From NCBI GenBank assembly GCA_021795355.1, contig JAJYPL010000001.1, positions 62,001 to 126,000 of the forward strand: 64,000 nucleotides of DNA, written 5' to 3'. Both the position numbers and the translations under genes were made by a program. Source of the DNA: a bacterium. Its GTDB lineage: Bacteria; SZUA-79; Acidulodesulfobacterales; Acidulodesulfobacteraceae. The notes under the pieces were generated by a model. The model had not been told where the DNA came from, made no database searches, and saw only the letters and a list, made by a program, of their open reading frames with translations. This document shows positions 1-7,764 of this stretch, one piece after another. Position 1 is the first letter of the stretch; every line of letters begins with the position of its first letter.

Positions 1-27
1 ATATAAAATAAAAGGAAAACATAATTC

Positions 28-1254
28 ATGGCACTTATAGTTCAAAAATTCGGCGGAACTTCGATGGGAAGCATTGAAAGAATAAAGCAGGTCGCCGGAC
101 GTGTAATAAAGGAAAAAAATGAAGGCAGCGACGTAGTCGTAGTCGTCAGCGCTATGAGCGGCGAAACTAACAGGCTTTTAGACCTTGCCGTTAAAATGGG
201 CGGAAAGCAGGACGATATGGAAACCGACCTTATAATATCAAGCGGCGAACAGATAAGTTCCGGACTTTTATCCCTTGCTTTGAAAAACGAAGGTTACGAC
301 GCAGTTCCGATGCTCGGGCATCAGGTAAGAATAACTACCGATGAATCTTACGGAAAAGCAAGAATATCTTCAATAGATTCCGAAAATATACGAAGGATGC
401 TAAAAAGCGGAAAGATAGTGGTAATAGCCGGTTTTCAAGGAATAGATTCCAACGGATTTATAACGACGCTGGGAAGGGGAGGGTCGGATACTACCGCCGT
501 TGCGGTAGCCGCCGCAGTTAAAGCCGACAGATGCGATATATATACCGACGTGGACGGAGTTTATACCGCCGATCCTAATATAGTTCCCGATGCAAGGCGG
601 CTGGACGTCGTTTATTTCGACGAAATGATTGAAATGTCGAGCCTCGGCGCGAAAGTTCTCCAGATAAGGTCGGTGGAATTTGCCATGAAATACGGAGTTA
701 ATCTTTTTGTCAAATCCACTTTCGTCGATGGAAAAGGCACTCAAATAAAATTTATAGGAGAAGAAGAAAGTATGGAAGAATTGCAGGTTTCAAGCGTCGC
801 ATGCGATAAAGACGAAGCTAAAATTTCTATAAGGGGAATTCCTGACAAGCCGGGCATAGCCGCAAGGATATTTTCTAAAATTTCGGCAGCCAATATAGTG
901 GTAGATATGATTATTCAGAATATATCTATCGAAGGACACACCGATTTAACATTTACGGTATCAAAAAAAGATTTAAAAAAAGCTCTCGAAATTACCGAAG
1001 AACTTGCTAAAGAACTTGATGCAAAAGAAGTTTTAAGCGACGATAAGATTGCAAAAGTTTCGGTAATAGGCGTCGGCATGAGAAATCATTACGGAACGGC
1101 TTCCACCATGTTCGACGTTCTTGCCAAGGAAAATATAAACATTATGATGATTTCAACGTCCGAAATTAAAATATCATGCGTCATAGACGCAAAATATGCA
1201 GAACTTGCAGCGAGAATACTTCACGACGCATTTAATCTGGGCAGACAGAATTAA
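28..1254 (+). CDS. lysC: Aspartate kinase
   Basis: Phosphorylates L-aspartate with ATP, the first committed step to lysine, threonine, methionine and diaminopimelate, in the cytoplasm. The 408-residue protein opens with the amino-acid kinase signature VQKFGGTSMGS and carries the nucleotide-site GRGGSDTTAVA stretch near residue 150. Two C-terminal ACT domains (about residues 260-400) should bind the feedback effector. Length matches the usual 400-410 residue monofunctional enzyme. It is followed 21 nt later by citramalate synthase, so the two amino-acid genes are probably co-transcribed. Its promoter lies outside the window. Confidence 0.97.
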   Translation: MALIVQKFGGTSMGSIERIKQVAGRVIKEKNEGSDVVVVVSAMSGETNRLLDLAVKMGGKQDDMETDLIISSGEQISSGLLSLALKNEGYDAVPMLGHQVRITTDESYGKARISSIDSENIRRMLKSGKIVVIAGFQGIDSNGFITTLGRGGSDTTAVAVAAAVKADRCDIYTDVDGVYTADPNIVPDARRLDVVYFDEMIEMSSLGAKVLQIRSVEFAMKYGVNLFVKSTFVDGKGTQIKFIGEEESMEELQVSSVACDKDEAKISIRGIPDKPGIAARIFSKISAANIVVDMIIQNISIEGHTDLTFTVSKKDLKKALEITEELAKELDAKEVLSDDKIAKVSVIGVGMRNHYGTASTMFDVLAKENINIMMISTSEIKISCVIDAKYAELAARILHDAFNLGRQN

Positions 1255-1275
1255 CGATATAATAATTTTATAAAT

Positions 1276-2892
1276 ATGGATAATGTTTTAGAACAAAAAA
1301 AAATAGAGATTTACGACACTACTTTGAGGGACGGCACTCAGGGAGAAGGTTTTTCTTTATCTATAGACGATAAATTAATGATAGCCGACATTCTCGACGA
1401 ACTTGGTATAGATTTTATCGAAGGAGGGTTTCCGGCTTCAAATCCTAAAGATAAAAAATTTTTTGAATCGGCTTCTAAAAAGAAATTAAAGCACTCTAAA
1501 TTAACCGCTTTCGGAAGTACAAGAAAAAAAAACGTCAGGGCAAAGGATGACGCCGGATTAATAGTTCTGGGCGAAACCGGCGTTAATTATGCCGCTATCT
1601 TCGGCAAATCTTGGGATCTGCACGTGGACAGCATTTTAAAAATATCTTTAGAAGAAAATTTAGATATAATATCAGATTCGGTAGAATTTTTAAAATCATG
1701 CGGAAAAAAAGTTTTTTTCGATGCGGAACATTTTTTCGACGGATTCAAAAATAATGAAGATTATGCGGTTAAAACCCTGAACGCCGCAATTTCTGCAGGG
1801 GCCGACAAAGCGGTTTTATGCGACACTAACGGCGGCTGTCTGCCGGACGATATAAGCAAAATCATAAATAAGCTTAAGGTTAAATATAAAATAGATATCG
1901 GCAGACTCGGCATACATACCCATAACGATACGGATTGCGCCGTAGCAAATTCTATAGCCGCAGTTTTGGAAGGAATAAAACACGTTCAGGGAACTATAAA
2001 CGGCTACGGAGAAAGGACCGGAAACGCCAATTTATCTTCCATTATTCCTAACCTTGAATTGAAAGCGGGATTTAATGCCATAGGCAAAGAGAAACTTAAA
2101 AATCTTCTTAAGGTAAGCAGATTAATAGATGAAATTTCAAACAATACCTCGGCTAAAAATATGCCTTACGTAGGGGAAAGCGCATTTGCCCATAAAGCCG
2201 GACTTCATGCAAACGCCGTTCTTAAAAATCCTTCTTCATACGAACATACAGATCCGGCGTTCGTCGGAAACGCCAGAAGATTTTTAATTTCCGATTTATC
2301 GGGCAAAAGCAATATAACCGCAAAAGCGAAAGAACTCGGCATAGATATCGGCAATTTATCGGAATCGCAGGAATCGGAGCTTTTAAACAAAATTAAAGAA
2401 TTAGAAAATTTAGGCTTTAATTTTGAAAGCGCGGACGGTTCGTTTAAAATCCTTTTGAATAAATATTCTTCCAAAGATTACGGCAATAAAGAATACTTTA
2501 AACTTTTGTCTTTCAGAGTCAACATAGAAAAAACTTCCGATAAAAATATTTTCAGCGAAGCGGTAGTAATGATAGAAGTAAAGGGTAAGACCGAACATAC
2601 CGTAGCGGTAGGGGACGGTCCCGTAAACGCATTGGATAACGCATTAAGAAAAGCTCTTGCTAAGTTTTACCCCGTTCTCGACGAAATGAAACTTACGGAT
2701 TTTAAAGTCAGGGTTATAAGCGGCAAAGCAAAAACCGGAACGGCTTCTCTTGTAAGGGTTCTTATAGAATCTTCCGACAAAGAGGAAAAATGGACGACGA
2801 TCGGAGTATCGGAGAACATTATAGAGGCTTCTTATATCGCTCTTGCAGACGGCATAATTTATAAACTCGATAAAGATAAAGGCGGAAAATAA
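1276..2892 (+). CDS. cimA: (R)-citramalate synthase
   Basis: Condenses acetyl-CoA and pyruvate to (R)-citramalate, starting the threonine-independent route to isoleucine. The N-terminal HMGL-like TIM barrel starts with IYDTTLRDGTQGEG, with metal-ligand histidines in GIHTHND (about residue 213) and a NGYGERTGNA loop. The C-terminal roughly 150 residues are a LeuA-type allosteric dimer domain, expected to bind isoleucine. At 538 residues it fits the long Geobacter-type CimA class rather than homocitrate or isopropylmalate synthase; the second is the main alternative. Its stop codon shares one base with the next start (TAATG), indicating translational coupling. Confidence 0.93.
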   Translation: MDNVLEQKKIEIYDTTLRDGTQGEGFSLSIDDKLMIADILDELGIDFIEGGFPASNPKDKKFFESASKKKLKHSKLTAFGSTRKKNVRAKDDAGLIVLGETGVNYAAIFGKSWDLHVDSILKISLEENLDIISDSVEFLKSCGKKVFFDAEHFFDGFKNNEDYAVKTLNAAISAGADKAVLCDTNGGCLPDDISKIINKLKVKYKIDIGRLGIHTHNDTDCAVANSIAAVLEGIKHVQGTINGYGERTGNANLSSIIPNLELKAGFNAIGKEKLKNLLKVSRLIDEISNNTSAKNMPYVGESAFAHKAGLHANAVLKNPSSYEHTDPAFVGNARRFLISDLSGKSNITAKAKELGIDIGNLSESQESELLNKIKELENLGFNFESADGSFKILLNKYSSKDYGNKEYFKLLSFRVNIEKTSDKNIFSEAVVMIEVKGKTEHTVAVGDGPVNALDNALRKALAKFYPVLDEMKLTDFKVRVISGKAKTGTASLVRVLIESSDKEEKWTTIGVSENIIEASYIALADGIIYKLDKDKGGK

Positions 2893-3536
2893 TGACGGAT
2901 TTTGATAAAGTAAAAGAAACCGGTTTTTTTAAGGCTTTATATTTAACATGGAAAAAATCTCTTTTCAGTCCGGAAATATTTTACGAAGAGTTGAATAATA
3001 CCGGCGGACAAGAAGAAAAAAGCCTGTCCAAGCCCTATTTTTATGCCCTTCTTTTTACGTATATAAACTTAGTATTCTCTTTCTTCTGGGAAGTTATTTT
3101 TTTTAAGATAGGATTTTACAGAAATTATGCCGTTTTGCCTAAAATACCGCTTTTTTTCGAGAACAAAAGCTTCATAGATATTTATATAATTTTAGGCGTT
3201 ATATTTCTTCTGCTTATTCTCGGAATTTTATATACAGTTTTTCTAATAATCCTGACTATCGTCGTCCATGGATTCGTTATGCTTATGGGCGGTAAACAGG
3301 GAATAAGGAATACGTTCAGGATAATAGGCTATGCTTCGGGCGTCGGAGTTTTTTCCATATTTCCGATATTCGGATACAATATATCCGCCGCATGGTTTGC
3401 AGCGCTTTTAATCATAGGCGTCAAAAAAACCAACGGTTTATCGACGTCAAGGTCGATAATGACGCTTTTACTGCCGTTTATTTTCCTCTCTTTAATTTTA
3501 GTCGTTTTTTTAATAAAGATATTGACGGTAAGATAA
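2892..3536 (+). CDS. Yip1-family integral membrane protein
   Basis: A 214-residue protein with a soluble N-terminus (about 50 residues containing LTWKKSLFSPEIFYEEL) followed by about five hydrophobic segments. The Met-rich amphipathic piece VMLMGGKQGIRNTFRIIGYA and the terminal TM pair resemble the bacterial Yip1 domain. The molecular role of this family in bacteria is unknown. It is the third gene of the lysC-cimA operon, overlapping cimA by one base, but nothing ties it to amino-acid synthesis beyond co-transcription. Confidence 0.75.
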   Translation: MTDFDKVKETGFFKALYLTWKKSLFSPEIFYEELNNTGGQEEKSLSKPYFYALLFTYINLVFSFFWEVIFFKIGFYRNYAVLPKIPLFFENKSFIDIYIILGVIFLLLILGILYTVFLIILTIVVHGFVMLMGGKQGIRNTFRIIGYASGVGVFSIFPIFGYNISAAWFAALLIIGVKKTNGLSTSRSIMTLLLPFIFLSLILVVFLIKILTVR

Positions 3537-3553
3537 GGTAAATAATATTTGCG

Positions 3554-3582
3554 GCGGAGACAGAATTGAATTCTGTCTCCGC
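3554..3582. terminator. Palindrome between convergent genes, likely bidirectional terminator
   Basis: A perfect inverted repeat, GCGGAGACAGAATT and its complement, separated by one base, lies between the convergent ends of the Yip1 gene and the aldolase gene. It belongs to the same GACAGAATT palindrome family seen near 48906, 59119 and 61628, so it is probably a dispersed repeat serving as terminator. It has no clear U-tract. Confidence 0.6.
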
Positions 3583-3588
3583 AGTTTG

Positions 3589-4515
3589 TTAGGCTCTGCC
3601 GGAAGATCCGAGGACTTTCATTCTTTCGGTAATTACTTCAACTACGTAATCTCTTGCCGGACCGAAAATCTTTCTGGGGTCTATCTGGGATTTATCGTTT
3701 ACCATGCTTTCCCTGACTTTTGCAAGAAATGCAATGCGCAGGTCGGTGTCGGTATTAACTTTATTTATGCCGAATTTTACGGCTTCTTTAAGGACGTCGA
3801 ACGGAACGCCTTTTGCGCCTTTTAAGTCTCCGCCGAATTCTTCGAATTTTTTCGATGCGGTTTCGGGAACCGACGATGCGCCGTGAAGTACAAGAGGGAT
3901 ACCGGTTAATTCTTTGACTTTTTTCAGCCTTTCAAAATCGAGTTTTGCTTCTCCTTTAAACTTGAATGCTCCGTGTGAAGTGCCTATAGCGGGCGCAAGA
4001 AAATCAATGCCCGACGCCTTTACGAAATCGCGCGCTTCATCCGGATTTACAAGCACGGCATCTCTTTCCGCAACGGAAACATTGTCTTCTACGCCTTGAA
4101 GCCTTCCAAGCTCGGCTTCTACGGAAATTCCCACAGGATTGCATATGCCTACTATCTGTTTCGTCAATTTAAGATTTTCTTCATACGGAAAATGCGAAGC
4201 GTCTATCATAACCGAGGTAAAACCTGCTTTCACCGCCGTCATTACGGCTTTTATATTAGAGCCGTGATCTAGATGCAGAGCGACCGGTATATTAGGGTAT
4301 TCGTCGGAAAGAGTCTTGACCATAGAATAAATCATTTTTGCGCCGGCATATTTCATGGCTCCTTCGCTCGCCGCGATTATAATAGGCGATTTTTCGGAAT
4401 TTGCGGCGGCGAATATTGCCTGTAAAAATTCCATATTGTTGGCGTTAAAAGCTCCGACGGCATAACCGTTCCTGTTTGCGTCGTCAAGAATTATTTTTGC
4501 TGATATTAACGGCAT
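3589..4515 (-). CDS. fba: Class II fructose-bisphosphate aldolase
   Basis: Zn-dependent reversible cleavage of fructose 1,6-bisphosphate to DHAP and glyceraldehyde 3-phosphate in glycolysis and gluconeogenesis. The 308-residue protein shows the class II zinc site: HLDHGS (catalytic Asp and Zn His, about residue 82), AIGTSHGAF (about 178) and LVLHGASS (about 209), plus the E-L-G-R-L-Q-G-V-E-D segment. The ATG is preceded by a strong AAGGAGG, which fixes the start. It stands alone, convergent with the upstream operon. Tagatose-bisphosphate aldolase is a possible alternative specificity, but the isolated context favours the glycolytic enzyme. Confidence 0.93.
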   Translation of the reverse strand: MPLISAKIILDDANRNGYAVGAFNANNMEFLQAIFAAANSEKSPIIIAASEGAMKYAGAKMIYSMVKTLSDEYPNIPVALHLDHGSNIKAVMTAVKAGFTSVMIDASHFPYEENLKLTKQIVGICNPVGISVEAELGRLQGVEDNVSVAERDAVLVNPDEARDFVKASGIDFLAPAIGTSHGAFKFKGEAKLDFERLKKVKELTGIPLVLHGASSVPETASKKFEEFGGDLKGAKGVPFDVLKEAVKFGINKVNTDTDLRIAFLAKVRESMVNDKSQIDPRKIFGPARDYVVEVITERMKVLGSSGRA

Positions 4516-4598
4516 TTTAGGCCCTCCTTATTGCTGTAAACAATTGGTTAATTAACAGTTTCTTCCGCAGTAATATGTGCAATGATTTTCTTTTACGC

Positions 4599-4850
4599 TT
4601 ACTCGTTTGCGGCTTTATCCCGATATTCTTTATCTCTGAATCCCATACGGACAAGTATATCGTATATCCTGTCCATCCTGTCGGATAACTTGTCCATCCT
4701 GTCCGACAGCCTTTCTATTTTGGCAGATAATTTATTATCGACTTCCGTAATTTTGTCGGATAATTTTTCGATTTTTCTGTCCGTATGAACATAGACCCCG
4801 ATGACGAGACCGACTATAATTAAAAGCAAGCCCAAATTTATGTAATGCAT
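4599..4850 (-). CDS. Small membrane-anchored coiled-coil protein
   Basis: Eighty-three residues: an N-terminal hydrophobic helix (about residues 5-22) followed by heptad-patterned repeats LSDK, LSAK, LSDR, LSDR ending in RIYDILVRMGF. This predicts a single-pass protein with a cytoplasmic or periplasmic coiled coil. The coil-coding DNA is itself repetitive (CTGTC-rich units). I do not recognise a named family. The start codon has only a weak G-rich ribosome site. Short, but the TM plus coil pattern and the lack of competing frames support a real gene. Confidence 0.6.
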   Translation of the reverse strand: MHYINLGLLLIIVGLVIGVYVHTDRKIEKLSDKITEVDNKLSAKIERLSDRMDKLSDRMDRIYDILVRMGFRDKEYRDKAANE

Positions 4851-4944
4851 AATGCCCCCGTCGAATTAGTTTATTAATGTTATTATATCAAAGTTTTTTA
4901 AAAAGAAAAATGCAAAAATTTTAATGCAAAAATTTTGATTTTTA

Positions 4945-4974
4945 TTGAATTTTTAGGGGGGGGGGGGGTATAAT
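4945..4974 (+). promoter_or_regulatory. Promoter with G13 tract in the spacer (candidate phase-variable)
   Basis: A run of 13 G (4956-4968) ends directly at a perfect TATAAT (4969-4974). Upstream, TTGAAT (4945-4950) is a 4/6 match to the -35 box at 18-nt spacing, so nearly the whole spacer is homopolymer. Gain or loss of one G would move spacing through 17-19 nt. It points toward the GGDEF-EAL gene starting at 5224, with a roughly 240-nt leader that contains a decayed GGDEF fragment. Phase variation is inference from architecture. Confidence 0.6.
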
Positions 4975-5114
4975 TAATAATATTAATATATTCTAAAAAT
5001 TCTAAAAATAATTTTATGTTATACTTATATTATTAATAATATCGTAAAAAATTAAATATAAGGTAGGATATCCCTTATTTTAGGTTCTCTTATTTATATT
5101 GTTCTCTTATTATA

Positions 5115-5171
5115 GTTGACGACGCCATGTATAAGACTAAACAGGACGGAAGGAACAGGGTCTGTATATAT
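5115..5171 (+). pseudogene. C-terminal fragment of a GGDEF-domain gene
   Basis: Reading from 5115 gives VDDAMYKTKQDGRNRVCIY, the standard last helix of a diguanylate cyclase domain. It is nearly identical at DNA level to the end of the intact gene finishing at 9345 (GGAAGGAACAGGGTCT is shared). No upstream part of the domain is present. It is a remnant left by deletion or recombination between tandem paralogues, sitting between the poly-G promoter and the intact GGDEF-EAL gene. Confidence 0.85.
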
Positions 5172-5223
5172 AGCAGTATAGAGAGTCATGTCAAGAAATA
5201 ATAAAGCAATAAAAGGAGACTTT

Positions 5224-7608
5224 ATGATATTAAAAAACAATAGAACGATATATATCATCGAGGGCTTATTTTTAATTGTTATTTTGCTGGTTGCCGGCAT
5301 TTTATTATATGCAGGACCTGTTTCCGTTAAAAAAAATTTTGTTTTTCATTCGGAACTTTTATTAAAAATAACGAAAATAAATAAAGATATAGACCTTGTT
5401 AAAAGCTGGGTAGCCAAATCCATATATTACGGCGCTTTAAAGCCTTCGCCGCACCAAAAAACACTTTTTAAGAAAGCTTTAAATAATTTAAAACTAAACT
5501 TAGCAAAAACAGATAAACAGTATAAAGAACTTGACGGATTTATCAAAAAAAACGGCGCATTTTTTAAACATAACCGCAAAATTATATTATATTTTAATAA
5601 ATCATATTTTCTGTGGAAAAATATCAGCAGTCCTATACTTAAAATAATTATAAAACATCCCAAATATATATCGTCCAGAATTTCATATAAGCTTTTTTTA
5701 AAAGATACTCTTTATCTTTCCCACCTATCCGCCTCAAACATCATTAAAAATACAAAATCAGACTTCGAACGGGTTATTAATACTGTGATTTATTTATTTG
5801 TAGCGGCTACGCTTATAATAATATCTATTTTAATTTTATTTTTTTATTATTTTAATAGATTTCAAAAAGCTTTATTAAAAGAGGAACAAAAATTCGAATC
5901 TATGTTTAAAGAACAGCAAAGCATAGGGCTTGTCATAGATGTCGAAAACGGCGATATTATAAATGCGAACGATGCAGCGGTAAGTTTTTACGGTTATTCT
6001 AGAGACGAATTATTAAAAATGAATATAAGCCGGATAAATGTTTTTACTCCCGTCGAAGAACAAAAAAAATTCAGGCGGATTGCGGCGGAAAAAAGGGGCA
6101 ATTACGCTATTTTTAAGCACAGGCTCAAAAACGGAGATATAAAGACGGTGGATGCCCGCATATCTAAATTTATATCGCGCGATAAACCGTATTTGCTGGG
6201 AATTATTAACGATATTACGCAGGAAAAGGCGCTGGAAGAAGAATTAAATATATCTCATTTTTACGACCCTTTAACCAAGCTTCCCAATAAGAATCTCTTT
6301 ATCATAAGCAGCAACCAGCATCTTAACAGCAGGATGTATAAAGAAGAAGGATTAATTGCTTCGTTAGTAATAATAGATTTTTACAAATTGTCCTACTTTA
6401 ACAATACTTACGGATACGATACCGGAGACAAACTTTTGCGGAGTTTTTCAAAAAGATTAAGCGAAGCCATGCGGGAAGGAGATATAATTGCAAGGACGGG
6501 AGAAGACGAGTTTGGAATATTATTCGTCGAACTGCAAAATAAAGAAGATATTCTGCAGATAATTAACAGAATAAAAGAAGAATTTAAAAATCCTCTGCAT
6601 GTAGAAGAACGGCCGGCATCCGAATCTGCAATAGAAAACCTCGGCGGCGGGGCGGCAGACGCAAAGAAAGCCGTGCCCGAGCCGTTCAACGTTTCTTTTA
6701 CCATGGGGATATCCATCTTTCCCGACGACGGGAAAAATGCGGAAGATTTATTGAAATCGGCGAGTATTGCGCTTTTGAGCGCAAAAGAGCAGGGAGAAGG
6801 AGAATACGAATTTTTTAAAGAGCCTATGAATGTTCAGGCGTCGGAATTTTTAGTTATGAAAAATAGTATGATAAACGCATTTAAAAATAAAGAGTTTTTA
6901 ATCTATTACCAGCCCTACTTCGACATAAAAACAGGCAAAATAAAAGGCATGGAGGCTCTGGCAAGATGGAACAATAAAGATGCCGGCATTATACCTCCCG
7001 TTAAGTTTATCCCCCTCATCGAAAAGATGGGGTTTATAAGGCAGTTCGAAGAGTTTTTAATAGACAATATATGCGGGAGATTAAAAGAGTGGAAAGAACG
7101 CGGATTTAACATCGTGCCCGTTTCCATGAATATATCGCCCGCCAGTTTTAAAAAGGAAGGGTTAATCGAAATGATTGTTTCGGCATTGGACAGATACGGA
7201 ATTGCGCCGTCATTGCTTACCATTGAAATAACGGAAGGACTGTTTATAAAAAATTTAGATTATGCCGTTAAAATATTAAATATTTTTAAAGAAAAGGGGA
7301 TTAAGATTTCATTGGACGATTTCGGCACTGGTTATTCTTCTTTGTCTTATATAAAGAATATACCCGCGGATTTTATCAAGATAGATATTTCTTTTGTAAG
7401 AGGAATGATGGAAAATTTCAAAGATTCCGCAATAGTGAATACCGTCGTGGTTCTGGCTTCAAATCTGGGAATGAAGACTATCAGCGAAGGGGTGGAAACA
7501 GAAGGACAGTTAAAGATATTGAAATCTTTCGGATGCGATATCGTTCAGGGGTATTTATTTTCAAAACCCGTTCCCGAAAATGAAATTTTAGAGTTTTTAA
7601 AAGCATAG
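5224..7608 (+). CDS. Membrane sensor with PAS, degenerate GGDEF and EAL domains
   Basis: Predicted c-di-GMP phosphodiesterase. From ATG 5224 (AGGAG 5 nt upstream; an in-frame ATG at 5188 has no such site) it is 794 residues. It has a TM helix near the N-terminus, a roughly 150-residue extracytoplasmic helical sensor with YFNKSYFLWKNI, a second TM (about 190-215), PAS (about 225-335), GGDEF (about 340-520) and EAL (about 540-790). The cyclase signature is GEDEF (second Gly replaced by Glu, about residue 426), probably catalytically dead, while the upstream RxxD inhibitory site (REGD) remains. The EAL domain keeps EALARW (about 577), DDFGTGYSSL and the IKID metal site, so it should hydrolyse c-di-GMP. 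Its sensor is homologous to that of the next gene. Confidence 0.88.
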   Translation: MILKNNRTIYIIEGLFLIVILLVAGILLYAGPVSVKKNFVFHSELLLKITKINKDIDLVKSWVAKSIYYGALKPSPHQKTLFKKALNNLKLNLAKTDKQYKELDGFIKKNGAFFKHNRKIILYFNKSYFLWKNISSPILKIIIKHPKYISSRISYKLFLKDTLYLSHLSASNIIKNTKSDFERVINTVIYLFVAATLIIISILILFFYYFNRFQKALLKEEQKFESMFKEQQSIGLVIDVENGDIINANDAAVSFYGYSRDELLKMNISRINVFTPVEEQKKFRRIAAEKRGNYAIFKHRLKNGDIKTVDARISKFISRDKPYLLGIINDITQEKALEEELNISHFYDPLTKLPNKNLFIISSNQHLNSRMYKEEGLIASLVIIDFYKLSYFNNTYGYDTGDKLLRSFSKRLSEAMREGDIIARTGEDEFGILFVELQNKEDILQIINRIKEEFKNPLHVEERPASESAIENLGGGAADAKKAVPEPFNVSFTMGISIFPDDGKNAEDLLKSASIALLSAKEQGEGEYEFFKEPMNVQASEFLVMKNSMINAFKNKEFLIYYQPYFDIKTGKIKGMEALARWNNKDAGIIPPVKFIPLIEKMGFIRQFEEFLIDNICGRLKEWKERGFNIVPVSMNISPASFKKEGLIEMIVSALDRYGIAPSLLTIEITEGLFIKNLDYAVKILNIFKEKGIKISLDDFGTGYSSLSYIKNIPADFIKIDISFVRGMMENFKDSAIVNTVVVLASNLGMKTISEGVETEGQLKILKSFGCDIVQGYLFSKPVPENEILEFLKA

Positions 7609-7691
7609 AGAATTAATAAAAATATTAAACGAATATTTTGTAAATTAAAAATAGTTTTCTAATTACCTTACCCAAGTTTGGATATTTTCGA

Positions 7692-7711
7692 GGGGGGGGG
7701 GGGGGTATAAT
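7692..7711 (+). promoter_or_regulatory. Promoter with G14 tract abutting TATAAT (candidate phase-variable)
   Basis: Fourteen G residues (7692-7705) are followed immediately by TATAAT (7706-7711) and then TTAA, the same arrangement as at 4956-4974. The best -35 candidate, TTGGAT (7678-7683), lies 22 nt from the -10; at 17 nt only a poor TATTTT is found. The current tract may therefore represent a weak or off configuration. The intact PAS-GGDEF gene begins at 7765, giving a leader of roughly 45 nt. Confidence 0.55.
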
Positions 7712-7764
7712 TAACATATAATATCAGTTCTATTTATTAAGAATTATAAACCGAGAGCGCAATA

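Noticed and set aside
400-744. Minus-strand open frame opposite lysC
   Set aside because: Shadow of a clear aspartate kinase; no family features and no ribosome site. Similar antisense frames elsewhere were discarded for the same reason.
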